A stretch of 64,000 nucleotides of DNA from Xenoacremonium recifei (Eukaryota > Ascomycota > Sordariomycetes > Hypocreales > Nectriaceae): positions 62,001 to 126,000 of the forward strand of contig WOFQ01000041.1 of assembly GCA_012184525.1 (NCBI GenBank). The letters are read 5' to 3'. Numbering within the stretch: the stretch's first letter is position 1; each line of letters begins with the position of its first letter. Below the pieces are notes generated by a model. That model saw nothing but the letters and a program-made list of their open reading frames with translations. It was not told the DNA's origin and made no database searches. Positions 53,017 to 64,000 of this stretch are shown here, piece after piece. Both the position numbers and the translations under genes were made by a program.

Positions 53017-54797
53017 TTACATGATAAAGACCCCAGGCTCTGGGAGCAGGTCAGGCCAAGCTTGACGTGTGTTAGAGCTCCAGATATGCTCTAAGAGCTC
53101 TAGGCCTCTGGGGACATTGGAAAACCCGCTATTATGGTATAGCCGCGCCAGGAACGTTCTGAAGAACCTACGATCTTCTTCCCTCTGGCATTCAGCCGCT
53201 ACAATAAAAGATGCCCAAAGCATCACGTGGACAAATATTGAGCCTTCAGGGAACGCAGTCTCTAATGCGCACTTGAAATTGTTGATTATTGTTTGGGAGG
53301 ATGGATGTCGCTGTTTATCGGTGACGCGGTCCAAGTAGAGGATGTATGCTTGTTTCCTGAGACTCGCAATCAGCTTGAACATGTTCTCATGCTCAGGATA
53401 TAGCTGTTGATAGAATTTTAGGCAGTCGAAGCCCTTTTCGACATCGTTCCTTATCTTCTGGACACCAGCGATGGTGCTTATGAATGGTGCGGCATGAACG
53501 CGCAACCTAGCTTTGTCAATGAACACGCTTTCTCCCCTCGTATATGTGCCTTACTTGTGGATTTGTCGAACCAAAAAGGCTGATAAGTCGCCGTGCCCCA
53601 GACTGTCTTCACCACCAATGGCCTGGAGCGCATGGTCCAGCATGTGGAAGGTCATAGGCAAATCTGAGAATCCATTCACCATGACTCCAACAAGAAGCAG
53701 AACAATGGTCACAATAACAAATTGTTTTGTCTCGGAACCACAGTCATCTAGGTTGCTCCGCCTTTGAAGTTGGCGAATAGTTTTCGAGTACAAGTCCGTA
53801 GGATCTGCGATCCGGGCACCGCCTCTTCCAGCTAGATGAAACGCCGAGACAGTTGCAACAGCGTTCAAAACAAGATCGTCGCAGTGAGCAATGGGGAGAA
53901 CTAAATTGCGATAACCATTGTGTCGGTCATCGAGCGGTACTACTTGAGGAGCGATGTGAAGAGAAACTAGGAGGGTTCTTGTGAGCGAGATCCGAACAAT
54001 CCTCCCGACAATACTCACAGTAGCCGAGGAGATATTCTTTCCAGGGCTCCATCTGTCGCATAATGTATACCGGTATGAGTGACGCTTGGAAAACTGCTTT
54101 CGTTGGGGGCTGCTGTTCAATGGAGGAAAGGTTCTTCACGCTGGTGCATCGTTCTTCATGTATGACTTCGGAAGCACTATTTCCAAATTGCCAGTCCAGT
54201 GCCATGAGGATATCGTCGATTTCGCGGCTAACTCCACAATTGGTGTCGAAATTGGCATGGAAACTCGTATCATCTCCCGAAAGCATTACGGAGCTTTGGT
54301 ATACTTCAATGCCCTCAGGATCAACCCACTCAGGAAACATCGGCTGGGAAGAAACAGCAGCCTCCTTCCTTGCGGCATTAAAAAGAGATCTTTGGCCGAA
54401 TTCGGTCAGTGGACTTGGGTCAGCGACGCTGCACTGCTTTTTATTCCCCTGCGCTGTCACGGTGCCGTTGATAAGTTGCAGCGACGCAGTAATAGAGAGA
54501 GGATCAGATGATGGTGCAGCATCTGGGTTGGTGTCCAAATTATGCTTAGATCTGGGCCGCCGTTCCTTTTTCGCTTTTAGGCCGCTTCGGAATCTGTAAT
54601 AAGTACCGTATCCGCTGCATTGAATATGCCTTGAGTCGCATTTCGTGCACGTTGGTCTTGTCCCGTCACAGTCGATACGCCGCTGAGAGCACTGGTAACA
54701 GCCTAGCTATGTGTTATTGATGCTGAGATAATGGACGAACGGGCCGCTGTGTCTTACCTTTGACCTTGGGAATGTAATAGCGCTTTCGTCGAGCCAT
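53017..54797 (-). CDS. Zn2Cys6 transcription factor, four exons
   Basis: Exons on the minus strand: 54797-54758, 54702-54019, 53966-53555 and 53506-53017, giving 541 residues (introns 55, 52 and 48 nt). The cluster lies close to the N-terminus: Cys15, 18, 25, 32, 35 and 42 (C-X2-C-X6-C-X6-C-X2-C-X6-C). The body matches the fungal_trans_2 (DUF3468-like) type, with the block LVLPIAHCDDLVLNAVATVSAFH, rather than the longer fungal_trans domain. The first exon is 40 nt and ends just before the first Cys. It is divergent from the aldehyde dehydrogenase (800 bp apart) and convergent with the amine oxidase, so it probably regulates one or both. Confidence 0.87.
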
Positions 54798-55597
54798 ATT
54801 GCCGGTTCTTCAGCCGACTTTTTAGTTGGGGCTTGTTCTTCTTGAATGAGCACGAGGATTGGACGCCTCGAGTGGATGAAGCGAACACTGGGGGTCACGG
54901 CTAATGGTAGTTTAGACGTTGCTCTCCTCTAATTGTGGCATCTTTGCAACTCTAGTTCGCCGAGAAATAATAAGAAACACAGAATCTTGCGGAGAAGCTG
55001 GGATGCTCCTGAGTACGATGATCATCCTCGGCGGGGTCAGTGCACAAGGGGTGTCAGCTCACACCTGATGGCTCTCATAAATTTTGCCAATAGAGGCTAG
55101 AGGAAGCGGCCTTGCTTCTTCCGATGCGCTTCTACTGAGGCCAACTTCGGCGTCAGATAGCGAACCGGGAACCTGATAGCTTGCGCTCGGAGCAGGGCGG
55201 GTGCCAGTTAGCCTACAGAACCAGCGCCAGCGTATTCCGGCTGCTAGGTAGAGATAGTTCCCAGGTGTTTTATCTGCGATACATGATTTTACTCTGTACA
55301 GCGACGAGGCTCCCCGCTTTCGGGCTCGGTCAAGATGTCGCTGTCCCGATCCCTGCTCCTTAGATCGACCCCTCTTGTACGGAGTAGATCTGGATGATGT
55401 ACTGTAAGCTTCTCGGCGTAAGAGGTTAGTGTCCGGGTCGTGACGGCTGAGTTACCCCTCTACCCCTCATTGAGCCGAAGACGGATCCTTGAAATTAAAT
55501 ACTTTAACTCATGTATTCATAAGCAACTCTTGCTGGAAGTATCACCTTCAAGTAATCTTGTCTTTGACGGCTAGTCTCCGTATCAGCTTTCGCAATT
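54798..55597. promoter_or_regulatory. Divergent promoter of the TF and aldehyde dehydrogenase genes
   Basis: 800 bp, no gene. TACGGAGTA occurs at 55378-55386. Confidence 0.4.
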
Positions 55598-57125
55598 ATG
55601 TCTCTTTCTTCTTTGCTCAAGGATTCCAGCCTATTCGTTGAAAAGTCCTACATCGACGGGAAATGGGTCTCATCGAAATCGGGTGCTACCTTTGAGGTCC
55701 GCAATCCAGCAACCGAGGAGGTCATTGGAATAGCGCCTGAATCGAACGAAGAGGACTTGCAAGAAGCCATCAGTGCTGCGGCGGTAGCATTTCCGAAATG
55801 GGCGGGCCTCACCGGTCGCCAGCGTGGCCGCATCATCCACAAGATTTACACTCTTCTCATGGATAATGTCGCAGATCTCGGCAAGATCATCAACGCAGAG
55901 AATGGAAAGGCTAAGGGTGATGCTGAAGGCGAGGTCGCTTTCTCAGCGAGTTTCTTTGAATGGTTTGGCGAGGAGGCTTCTCGAATCTATGGTGATGTGA
56001 TTCCTCACAGTAACGCCAATTTCAGAGCCCAGGTGATCAAGCAACCTGTCGGTGTTTGTGGTTTGATCGTCCCCTGGAACTTTCCTTTGGCTATGGGTGC
56101 TCGCAAGATTGCCGCAGCCCTTGCTACGGGCTGCACAGTTGTCATGAAGACTGATGGCTTGACACCTTTTTCTTCAAACGCTTTGGCAGTCATTGCTGAG
56201 CGCGCTGGTCTTCCCAAAGGTGTCCTCAATATCGTCACCGCACTAAACAACACTCCGAAGCTGGGCCTTGCGCTCTGTCAGTCTAACACCGTGAAGAAGA
56301 TTTCTTTCACTGGCTCTACCCGAGTTGGGAAGCTTCTTATGCAACAGTCTAGCAGCACATTGAAGAAGCTGAGCCTGGAGCTCGGAGGCAACGCCCCATT
56401 TATCGTTTTCGACGACGCCGATCTCGAAGTTGCTGTGTCCAGCGCCATCGCTAGCAAGTTCAAGGTCACTGGTCAGACATGCGTCTGCGCAAATCGTATC
56501 TATGTCCAGGAGGGCATTTACGACGCGTTTAGCAAGCGTCTGGTTGAGGAGGTCTCCAAGTTCCGTGTTGGCAACGGCGCAGATGCCTCCATCACCCATG
56601 GGCCGTTGACAAACGGAACCGGCAAGGTGGAAGAGCATATTCGGGATGCTGTGTCAAAGAATGGGACTATTTTGCTGGGCGGGAAGAAATTGCCTTCTCT
56701 CGGTAAGAACTTCCACGAACTTACAATTTTGGGTGATGGCAACGACACGATGAAAATCGCTACGGAAGAGACATTTGGTCCCATTGCTGCGTTGTTCAAG
56801 TTCAGGGACGAAGATGAGGCAGTTAAGCGCGCAAACGAGTGCGAGGTTGGGCTGGCGTCGTACGTGATGACAACCAACCTGTCGCGATCACATCGCATGG
56901 CAGAGAAGATCGAGACCGGAATGGTTGCTATTAACACCGGCGTTATCTCGGACGCACCTATACCGTAAGGACATGCAGCTGTTTATTCATGAAATTCCGT
57001 GCTAACAGGTCTTTAGATTCGGTGGTGTTAAGCACTCGGGAATGGGCCGTGAGGGTAGCAAGTACGGCTTGGACGATTATTTGGTCACGAAGACCGTGGT
57101 AACGGGGGCAATTGGCCGCTTGTAA
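55598..57125 (+). CDS. NAD(P)-dependent succinate-semialdehyde-type dehydrogenase
   Basis: Two exons, 55598-56964 and 57017-57125, giving 491 residues (intron 52 nt). The aldehyde dehydrogenase elements are present: VPWNFP with Asn161, FTGSTRVGK (cofactor), ELGGNAPFIV with Glu261, and GQTCVCANR with catalytic Cys295, followed by EETFGP and the C-terminal FGGVKHSGMGREG. The Cys-x-Cys around the nucleophile (TCVCANR) is characteristic of succinate-semialdehyde dehydrogenases of the GabD group. The usual KP after VVMK is KTD here, a small deviation. It should oxidise a semialdehyde or aldehyde to the acid, in cytosol or mitochondrion; no obvious targeting peptide is seen. The neighbours (amine oxidase, hydratase) suggest a role in an amine or aromatic catabolic route rather than, or besides, the GABA shunt. 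Confidence 0.9.
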
Positions 57126-57460
57126 GATAGAAAACAAAAGTTTGAAGCAACATCATGAAATGATCACAAGGAAGAATATCAGAAGAAAAAGTTGGTTCAT
57201 AAGTTTTTCCAATTAGAGAGGCAAGCTGTAAATAGAACCCGCGAAGGATGTTTCACGAAGGAAAAGTCAATGAGAACTGGTATATATCCATTATAAAATG
57301 TTTTTGGGTCAACCTGATTCATCGCCTGATCATGTAAGAGATCCTAAGGTATAGGATTGCTATTAGTAATTTGCTGAATTTGATATCCTGTAGTGGCTCG
57401 GTTCATTCTTGGAGATATTTCTCTGTGAAGTTCTACCAATTAATTCGCCGTTAGCACCTT
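57126..57460. other. Convergent 3' region
   Basis: 335 bp between two stops, AT-rich, no gene. Confidence 0.5.
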
Positions 57461-58490
57461 CTAAGCTGCAAATGGGTTCCAACCACTCTCGACCATCTCA
57501 ACAGTCCTTTTGGTGGCCTCATCCAGAGACTCCTTGGGGAGCTCGAGGACTTCATTTGCCGTCTTGTCTGTTGCGGCAAAGTTGCTGAACTTGTTGCTGG
57601 CAAGAAATACCCCCCCATACATGACCTTTCCAAGGCCAGTGAAGATTCCCTTCTTCAGCTCCTCTTGTCCATCCTTGATTCGTTTCTCAACAGGCTCATA
57701 AGTGATCTCCCAGTCTGCGTCTGTTGTGCCAAGAACGCGGTGCAAGCTGTCGAGCATGTCGCGTTGAGAGACGACGAAGCTGTTGATGAGAACCGGCTTC
57801 TTCGAGAAGTCCTCAAGACAAGGAGATGCTCCGGACTTGGGCAGGCTCAACAGAGCAGCAACGGCATTTCCACATTGGTCCCAGGTGCTGACAGTAATGG
57901 CTCGCTTTCCGTCGTCGAAGAAAGTCACTTTGCGTTCTGGGATAGACGTAAAACCGAACCACTGGTTACCCAATGCCAAACTCCACTCATACCAGAAACC
58001 ACAGCTCAGCACAATGGCAGTGCTAGCACCATTGTTCCTTACATCGTTGATCCTTTGAACAGCAGCCTCACCGTAGGAGCCCTTCTCGACAGTCGCTTCA
58101 TCCAAGGGATATCCGTATGCGTTGGGCATAGCATAAGCAACCCCGGCCTTGCCGGCAGCAGCAGCAATCCTGCCGTGCAGATCGTTTGGTGCTCGAACGC
58201 CCAGAGTAATGATGAGGAACTCCTGCCCCGTCAGAGCCTTGACAAGGGACGCTTCATCGTCATAGTTGACTTTCACTACCTCGCAACTAGCAGGAACCTC
58301 GCCTTTGCTGTCTTCGCGAGTCAAGGCTGTGACGTTGTGCTTGCCAGTCTTGACAAGAGCCTTGGCGAAGGCTCCTCCAATGCGACCAGTGGCCTGGGAT
58401 AGTTAGATATGAAGAATTGTTAAAATTCGAGGCAGAAGCAATAGTCGTACTCACCCCAACGATGGCGACTTTTTTCACAGGCGAAGACAT
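57461..58490 (-). CDS. NmrA-like NAD(P)-binding oxidoreductase
   Basis: Two exons on the minus strand, 58490-58455 and 58393-57461, giving 322 residues (intron 61 nt). Removal of the intron creates the Rossmann motif VAIVGATGRIGGAFAKAL (G-x-x-G-x-x-G) at residues 8-25. The family is the atypical SDR group of isoflavone-reductase/NmrA-like proteins. Some members reduce ring compounds with NADPH; others only sense NAD(P). No Lys/Tyr active-site pair can be assigned with certainty. The gene is convergent with the aldehyde dehydrogenase. A TATA box lies at 58598-58605. Confidence 0.85.
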
Positions 58491-58597
58491 GTTGACAGTG
58501 GGAGAGAAAGGTTCTGAAGGATCTTGGGGGTGTGTTTGCAGTTCAATCAGATGATGATGGACATTGCTAGATCATATTGGAAGCCATCTTTCAACAG

Positions 58598-58605
58598 TTT
58601 ATATA
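58598..58605 (-). promoter_or_regulatory. TATA box of the NmrA-like gene
   Basis: TATATAAA on the minus strand, about 108 bp upstream of the ATG at 58490. Confidence 0.5.
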
Positions 58606-59429
58606 CTTTTCTGCTTTTCTAAGCGGCCCATTCTATTGCGATCAATTGAAGACGTAGGCGGCGCAATGTCGAAACCCGTCGGATTTAGGAGGCGGATATA
58701 TGAGGTGGCGCTAACCTAAGCTCGTATATTGGCCTTGTTCTATTTGCTTGAGGCTGTGGATAATCTTTAGACGCCTTTTCAGAAATGTTTCTTCCGTTTC
58801 TTTAAGACAATGCGTACGGAGTTAATCCGAGGCCGAACATCGACTCCGAGACCATCGGCTGATCCGCATCCGCGAAAGACGAGCCTTGACTGGGGACGGA
58901 CCAGCAAGGGGGGAGAATTTGGGTTTAGCAACACAGGGCGGCTGCGTTACCGGTTCAATTACGAGTCCGAACACCGATATGCCGGATTTGTAAGTCTCCT
59001 AGGAAAGCTATACTGCATGCTGAGACGAATACCGTCGTCATCACGCCGGCTCCCCTGATACCTTAAGTTCTTCACGGCTCCCTTGGCACCAGAACCGCGT
59101 AAGATGGAATCTCAAGCCGCGCTTTCCGGTGGTTAGTTTTGCCTAATGAGCGGATATTGTTGGCGATACAAGTAGCGATGTAAGTCGCGTGATAGGCTTT
59201 GAGGCTGATATTCCCGCCAGCCTTAGCTGCCAATCACCAAGAGCACTATAGCCAAGTCCGCCGACCCCGCATTCTCCTCCCAAACCCTGACAGATAAGTC
59301 ACCAAGGGGGTTGCCCCTTTGGTGCCATAATTGATACTTGACTGGTGATCTCCGAAAGTGTTGGTATCCTGTTTCTGGTTGTGACGGGAAGGCTGGCGAG
59401 ACTAAACAGTAGATTCGGTAAAGATCCAG

Positions 59430-59667
59430 TTTCTCTAGCGCCAGAGATGAGATCGCGGTGCCAATAGCTGGAACCTAAGTGATGATCTCATCGTCCATTT
59501 TGAAGACTGGCACGCTTTTTTTTCGTATTCAGAGCCTTGAATTCCTGCGTGAACCGCTCATTGTTGGCCATGTCGAGTTCAGCAAGGACAAGCTGGAAAT
59601 CTAGCCCTGCCTCGATGAGCAAAATGTGCGGTGCGATTGAACATGCCTGGGGCGAGTACCAAAGGGT
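59430..59667 (-). pseudogene. Glutathione S-transferase, N-terminal domain relic
   Basis: On the minus strand the frame from about 59667 reads like a fungal GST: TLWYSPQACSIAPHILLIE, then LDFQLVLAELDMANNE and FKALNTKKK. At an A8 run (T8 on plus, about 59516-59523) the frame breaks by one base. The family sequence then continues in another frame as VPVFKMDDEIIT, meets an in-frame TAG where the family has Glu, and goes on VPAIGTAISSL. The glutathione-binding VP motif is thus present but out of frame. The C-terminal helical domain is not recognisable. One frameshift plus one nonsense codon plus loss of the second domain make it a clear pseudogene, unless the A run is a sequencing error; the stop would remain. 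Confidence 0.75.
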
Positions 59668-61203
59668 TAAGGAGGCTGTTGAAGATATTTCTATGATTCA
59701 GTCGAGTCCTGCTGTTCACGAATAAAGTCAAAGACGAAGTCTACCTATTGTTGCCACATTGCGTTTCCGATGCTTAGCAGTTTATACTTACGCATTGAGT
59801 CAAGGCTCGGTTGTCATATTTAGGGCGCACCTGGCGTGAAAGGCAAGCTGACAAACGCGTTTGCTGTTGCTTTGGAAGTTGTAACCCACGCAGTTCTACC
59901 TGCTGGAATAGACACCTGTATCAACGGAAAAGGGGCAACATTCGTCTATTTCCGTGAGTCTGCGAAACTGTAAGACCTGATCTATCTCCGCCGCTCAGGC
60001 ATACTTTGCTGGGAGATTTTAGAAGGCTGGCAATCGTGGAGACTACACGCCAAGTCATGTTGAACATTTTCTGACAAACTCGCCTGAATATTGACACATC
60101 ACACAATTCTGAATCAGCTTTTGCGTCAATTTTTTACCTTTCAACACACGGTCTAGCAAGAACCACGTCATTGCGGAGCAATCTCAGGTTGGGGATTTCA
60201 AAGCATGTCGGTAGCAGGCAGGAGTTGCTGGACATGTTTCAGCTCGCGGGCGACAAGAATGTCGTCGGTCAGGTGGGGAAGATACCCATATCCGAGAATA
60301 GTTTGCGATAGGCGATGCACAAGCTACGAAATCATCAGGCAAGATACCGGTCTTGTATGACGAACTTCCACAAAGCTTTTACTCAGACATCAGGGGATTA
60401 ATACTTTCTACACATATACAGCTCATAAAAGACCATGCTTTCGACTTATAGACTATCTCGTATAAGACGGATTTGAGACAGTATCATAATAGTTATAGAA
60501 AAACTCTTTAGGCTATAGAGCCAGAGTCAAGATAATAAGCGGAATACAGGCAAGGCAGGCCAAAATCGTGAACGAAAATTACATACCCCAGTTTTGGACC
60601 CATATCGAGAGTGTGTGCGCGAAGTGTCTACTCCGGCCTCTCTTCATGGATGTCTCTTGCGTTTGAATCTTGGTTTCACGATAACGATAACGCTCAACTA
60701 TATTCGAAGCATGTCTGTCACAGTGAAAGGCCAACCTTTCTAGTCTTATTCTCGATCAGGGCAATGATAACCTCGTGTAATAGAACGTCACTGCCCGGGC
60801 CTTGGATGCGCGCGAGCCGGTCCTGATTGGCGCTGAGTTTTGTTGCCTTTACTGAGCCTGAAGATCACTGATACATGTTCAGATCCGGATCACTCTGTGG
60901 GATGAAAACGAGAATGACGAGATCAACAATCCAATGACCACATACATAGTACGCAACATATCGACCACAAGGAAGTCCTATCAGGATTGCAGAAGTCGCG
61001 AAGCAACAGACAAATTACCGCAAAGGCTTTGAGCTGACGAACACCAACATTTCTCCATCCGTGAGAGTAACCAATATCTAAGTTGAGGTGTGTCAATTCC
61101 TGTTGACGCATTCGAAAGCAGAGCCGAGATATAGTGAAGTTTCGTCTCGTCTTGTAGGTCCCCGCGTCGTACAAAACCGCATTCCACACTCCCCAGTGCC
61201 TTC

Positions 61204-62788
61204 TCATACTCCAGTCCCCTTATCATCGACATGAACGGTCAAACCATCCTCCTTCTCCAGATCCGAGTTCGGCCCTGGAGTGATATAGTGTCTCCACTGT
61301 CGAGCGGGAATCTTCTCGTGGAAAAGTCTGTCAATCTCAAGGGGAGATTTTCCCTTCGTTTCAGGGGCACAGAACCATACCCAAAGTAAAGAGCAGACTG
61401 TTCCACCAGCATAGACGAAGGCGACCTTGGGACCGAGTCCTGCAGAAGTGTAGAGGTACGGCGCGGTGAAAGATACAAGCCACAAGAAGAAGTATAACGC
61501 AACCACCGATACAGACATGATCTTGTTCTGATTCGGTCCGACAGATAGCTCTCTCGTGATTTGGTAAGTGACTGGTCCCTGGCCGAAGTTATATGCGCAG
61601 ATGACGACGTAGGAGAAGATAACTATAAGGTACTTGGAGGCGGTCGAGAGGGTTTTCTGCGTTCCAAGTCCACCAACGACGATGTAGGCGAAAAGAATGA
61701 GGCTTGTGGAGCAAAGGAGATTGATACGGCGTCTCAACTTGTTGCCTGTCAGAACCGCAGCGGCTACCGCGAAAATCTGCAGAATCATAGTGATGAGGGA
61801 GACTGTGAAGGGTTGAGACATTCCAATCTCCTCGGCGAAGACGACGCCGTAGTTATAAAAGAAGATTATGCCGCAGATCTGCTGTGCAAACATCCCTCCG
61901 GCTGCCCAAACAGTCTTCCGACGTTCAATGGGATCCGTTACCAGCGAAACCCACGAGGAAGCTTCCGCTTGTTGTTCCTGATACAGCTTGATCCTCTCGA
62001 GACCCGCAAGCTCACCCTGGATGTCGAATTCGGGATTGCTTCGGTGAATTTTTCTCAGGGATGCTTCAGCTTCCTCTCGTCTACCTTGGAAAATGTACCA
62101 GGTAGGACTCTCTGGCACAAAAGGCAGCCATATCATCAAGACTAATGGTAGGATCACCAGGCCACCCATAGGCAGTTTATAGGACAAAGAACTATTGATG
62201 GAGTTGGTGCCTTGGGTCAACCCGGCTGCGACAAGCTGGGAGCACGACTGAAGGAACTGGTACATCATGAGTGCAGGGCCGCGGACTTGGAGAGGTGCTA
62301 CCTGGTTTCATTGTTAGTGATAGTCTCATTACTCTCTGCGACGGGTTACAAACCTCCCCCATGTAAAGTAGGGATGTGACGGTAAAGTTTCCGACACCAA
62401 TGCCAATTAAGATGCGTCCCGCGACAATCAGACCTTCGTAATGAGTATCGGCAACCTGGCAGATACCTCCAGCCAAGACACAGAAGGAAGCAAACCAGAG
62501 TACAGCACGCCTGCCGAAGCGATCGTTCAAAGGGCCCGAAGACAAAGCACCAAGAACATCGCCGATGTAGATGCTGGATGTTGAGAGCGACTGGAAGCTT
62601 GTAGCCAGGGCCTTCTTGCCGGTAGAAGAATCGATGTGGTTTCCAAAATCATTCTTGAACTCCTGCATCCCAAGGATGCCCGAGTAGTACGTATTATCAT
62701 AGCCAAATACGAGAGACCCGATAGCTGAAACGGAGCAGTAGATGAAAGCCCACTTATTGGACATGAAGTCGAGATTCAGATCGAACAT
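61204..62788 (-). CDS. MFS sugar transporter
   Basis: Two exons on the minus strand, 62788-62354 and 62301-61204, giving 510 residues (intron 52 nt, splicing yields MGEVAPLQVRGPAL). Sugar-porter motifs: SLVFGYDNTYYSGIL at helix 1, NDRFGRRAVLW between helices 2 and 3, PESPTWYIFQGRREEAEASL after helix 6, and FCAPETKGKSPLEIDRLF after helix 12. The QQICGIIFFYNYG segment in helix 7 is typical of hexose transporters and their alpha-glucoside/maltose relatives. The ATG at 62788 has a good context (CAAAATG) after a CT-rich leader. An upstream in-frame ATG at 62905 would add 39 residues and is less likely. Plasma membrane; substrate unknown. Confidence 0.9.
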
Positions 62789-64000
62789 TTTGAGGCCGTT
62801 GTCCTCTAGGTAGAGGTGAGATCGTCGATCAGAGGAAGAGAGAAGTAGAGGATAAGGATTCAAGATGATCGTCGTGCTCGCCAGAGAGGGCACACTTCGC
62901 TCCATATATCCTCCACAACGAGTATTAATGCATGGACGTCGCCATCCCCGCCAAGATAGCCAATTCCTATAGCTACATACATCTCAACACCAAATGACCC
63001 CCATCCAAGTAATTCGGCGGCTGTAAATGGTCAGACGGACCGATTCATGATCAAGCAACGGCTCATTGAAACAGGATTGACCCCCACTAAGACGCCATGA
63101 ACCTATCGCTGTTGGAACTCGTGGCTGGAAATGGGTATCTTCCCCGCAGGTTCCCCATGGGGGATCATCCTCAAACCGACATGTGTGGATGAATGGGCTA
63201 TCAGGTTTTCTCGCCACCATCATCATTAATTCGCCCTAGCCTGCTACAATTGAGGGGTGTTTATTTAGGTTCCGTAGGTTGACCAGGTTTCCATCCGCCG
63301 GAACCAAAGCTTTGTATGGGTCAGCCTCCTCCTTGGAGGGAGACAACCCCTGTCAATTGCTGGCAAGGTCTCGATGCCGAGTCATATTTCTCCAGTTTCT
63401 CCAGCTCGCTTTTCTGTGTGGCGTCACCCGGCGGAACCACGGTTCAGAACCGGTTCGCTTGAATGCCAGTCATCATACTCCATGCGACTGCGGCTAATGC
63501 ACCGGAACGAAAACGTTGGATGCCGGAGACACGTTTGTGGCGGAGAGATTAAAGCCCCGAGAAATGGAGTGCGAGCCTGAGTATCGTGAGCCGAGGAGAC
63601 ATGCCTGCCACATCTGTTGGTCCATGCCGGATCACCAGCCTACGGCCAGTTGTGTTCTCGGCATGCCACTATTCTTCACTATGGGGCTACGGTGTGATAA
63701 TACCACGAGTCATGGGACCCATGAAGGTTAGAAATTCTCCTCAGAATTCTCCGTTGCAATGCGGAGTATTTACGGAGTAATGGCGCTCGAATTGTCCGGC
63801 GTTCGCAGTTCAAAGAGGCACGGACGATCTAGGGCGAAGGCGATGACATCAGAAGATGGGGGAACGCATACTGCTCCGAAACAGTCGCATGGTGATAATA
63901 TGAGCTGAGGTCAGTTTTCTGAAACATCTCTCTCCATATTGACTTGACAAAATTATTTTTTTGATGCAATAACCTTAGCTGAAATGGTGCACAAACAACA
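62789..64000. other. Promoter of the MFS gene and unassigned sequence to the window end
   Basis: 1.2 kb. A CT-rich leader precedes the MFS ATG (62810-62870). No gene is recognised between 62906 and 64000; frames of up to 80 codons have no resemblance. TACGGAGTA occurs at 63771-63779. Confidence 0.4.

Larger units (their letters stand above)
58491..61203. other. 2.7-kb region of decayed or non-coding DNA
   Basis: Apart from the NmrA-gene promoter and the GST relic, no gene is recognised. Minus-strand fragments near 60000-61200 show short frame-shifted runs that look protein-like (for example LHEVIIALIENKTRKVG near 60760), but I cannot name a family. The stretch may hold further decayed genes. 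Confidence 0.4.

Noticed and set aside
57665..58402. 245-codon plus-strand frame
   Set aside because: Antisense shadow of the NmrA-like gene, whose coding sense is clear on the minus strand.
60923..61232. Overlapping minus-strand frames of 83 and 94 codons downstream of the sugar transporter
   Set aside because: No consistent frame, no recognisable domain; possibly decayed sequence but not callable.
61561..62145. 194-codon plus-strand frame
   Set aside because: Antisense shadow of the sugar-transporter gene.

Overview
The window is nuclear DNA of a filamentous ascomycete, most likely a eurotiomycete such as Aspergillus or Penicillium. The evidence is short introns (mostly 48-90 nt) with GT...CTAAC/CTAAT...AG signals, several Zn2Cys6 regulators, a GH54 arabinofuranosidase and MFS-rich gene content. 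There are 22 protein-coding genes that I can support, two pseudogenes, and several long intergenic stretches with no recognisable gene. No tRNA, rRNA, CRISPR array or intact transposon was recognised. Exon joins below were worked out by hand; every spliced model closes in frame.

Left part (1-14.3 kb): the 3' end of an unknown gene, a 5'-truncated dienelactone hydrolase, a secreted alpha-L-arabinofuranosidase (abfB), 3.1 kb without a gene, a secreted beta-helix-like protein, an aminoglycoside-phosphotransferase-like kinase, a monocarboxylate-type MFS transporter and an alkaline ceramidase. Next (15-24 kb) come a microbial-type PARG-domain protein, an FAD monooxygenase, a Zn2Cys6 regulator, an aldo-keto reductase and a bZIP regulator.

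Middle (24.3-37.9 kb): a compact and very intron-rich block. It holds a Zn2Cys6 regulator, a sugar-porter MFS, an HpcH/HpaI-type aldolase, a zinc polyol/alcohol dehydrogenase, an SDR and a phytanoyl-CoA-dioxygenase-like enzyme (42 introns in total). It reads as a transport and catabolism cluster for a polyol, sugar acid or related hydroxy acid. The SDR has 13 exons including a 7-nt microexon, and two introns in the block appear to be GC-AG.

Then (39-45 kb): a protein with five tandem Cys/Trp/CxxC repeats, an intronless ADP/ATP carrier and an Fe(II)/2-oxoglutarate-type oxygenase. Right part (46-62.8 kb): a second catabolic-looking group with two Zn2Cys6 regulators, a 2-keto-4-pentenoate-hydratase-like enzyme, a flavin amine oxidase, a succinate-semialdehyde-type dehydrogenase and an NmrA-like oxidoreductase. 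After it come a glutathione S-transferase pseudogene and a sugar-porter MFS. Hydratase, HpaI-type aldolase and SSADH are consecutive steps of the lower homoprotocatechuate meta-pathway in bacteria, so their presence in one fungal window deserves a check; the ring-cleavage enzymes are not here.
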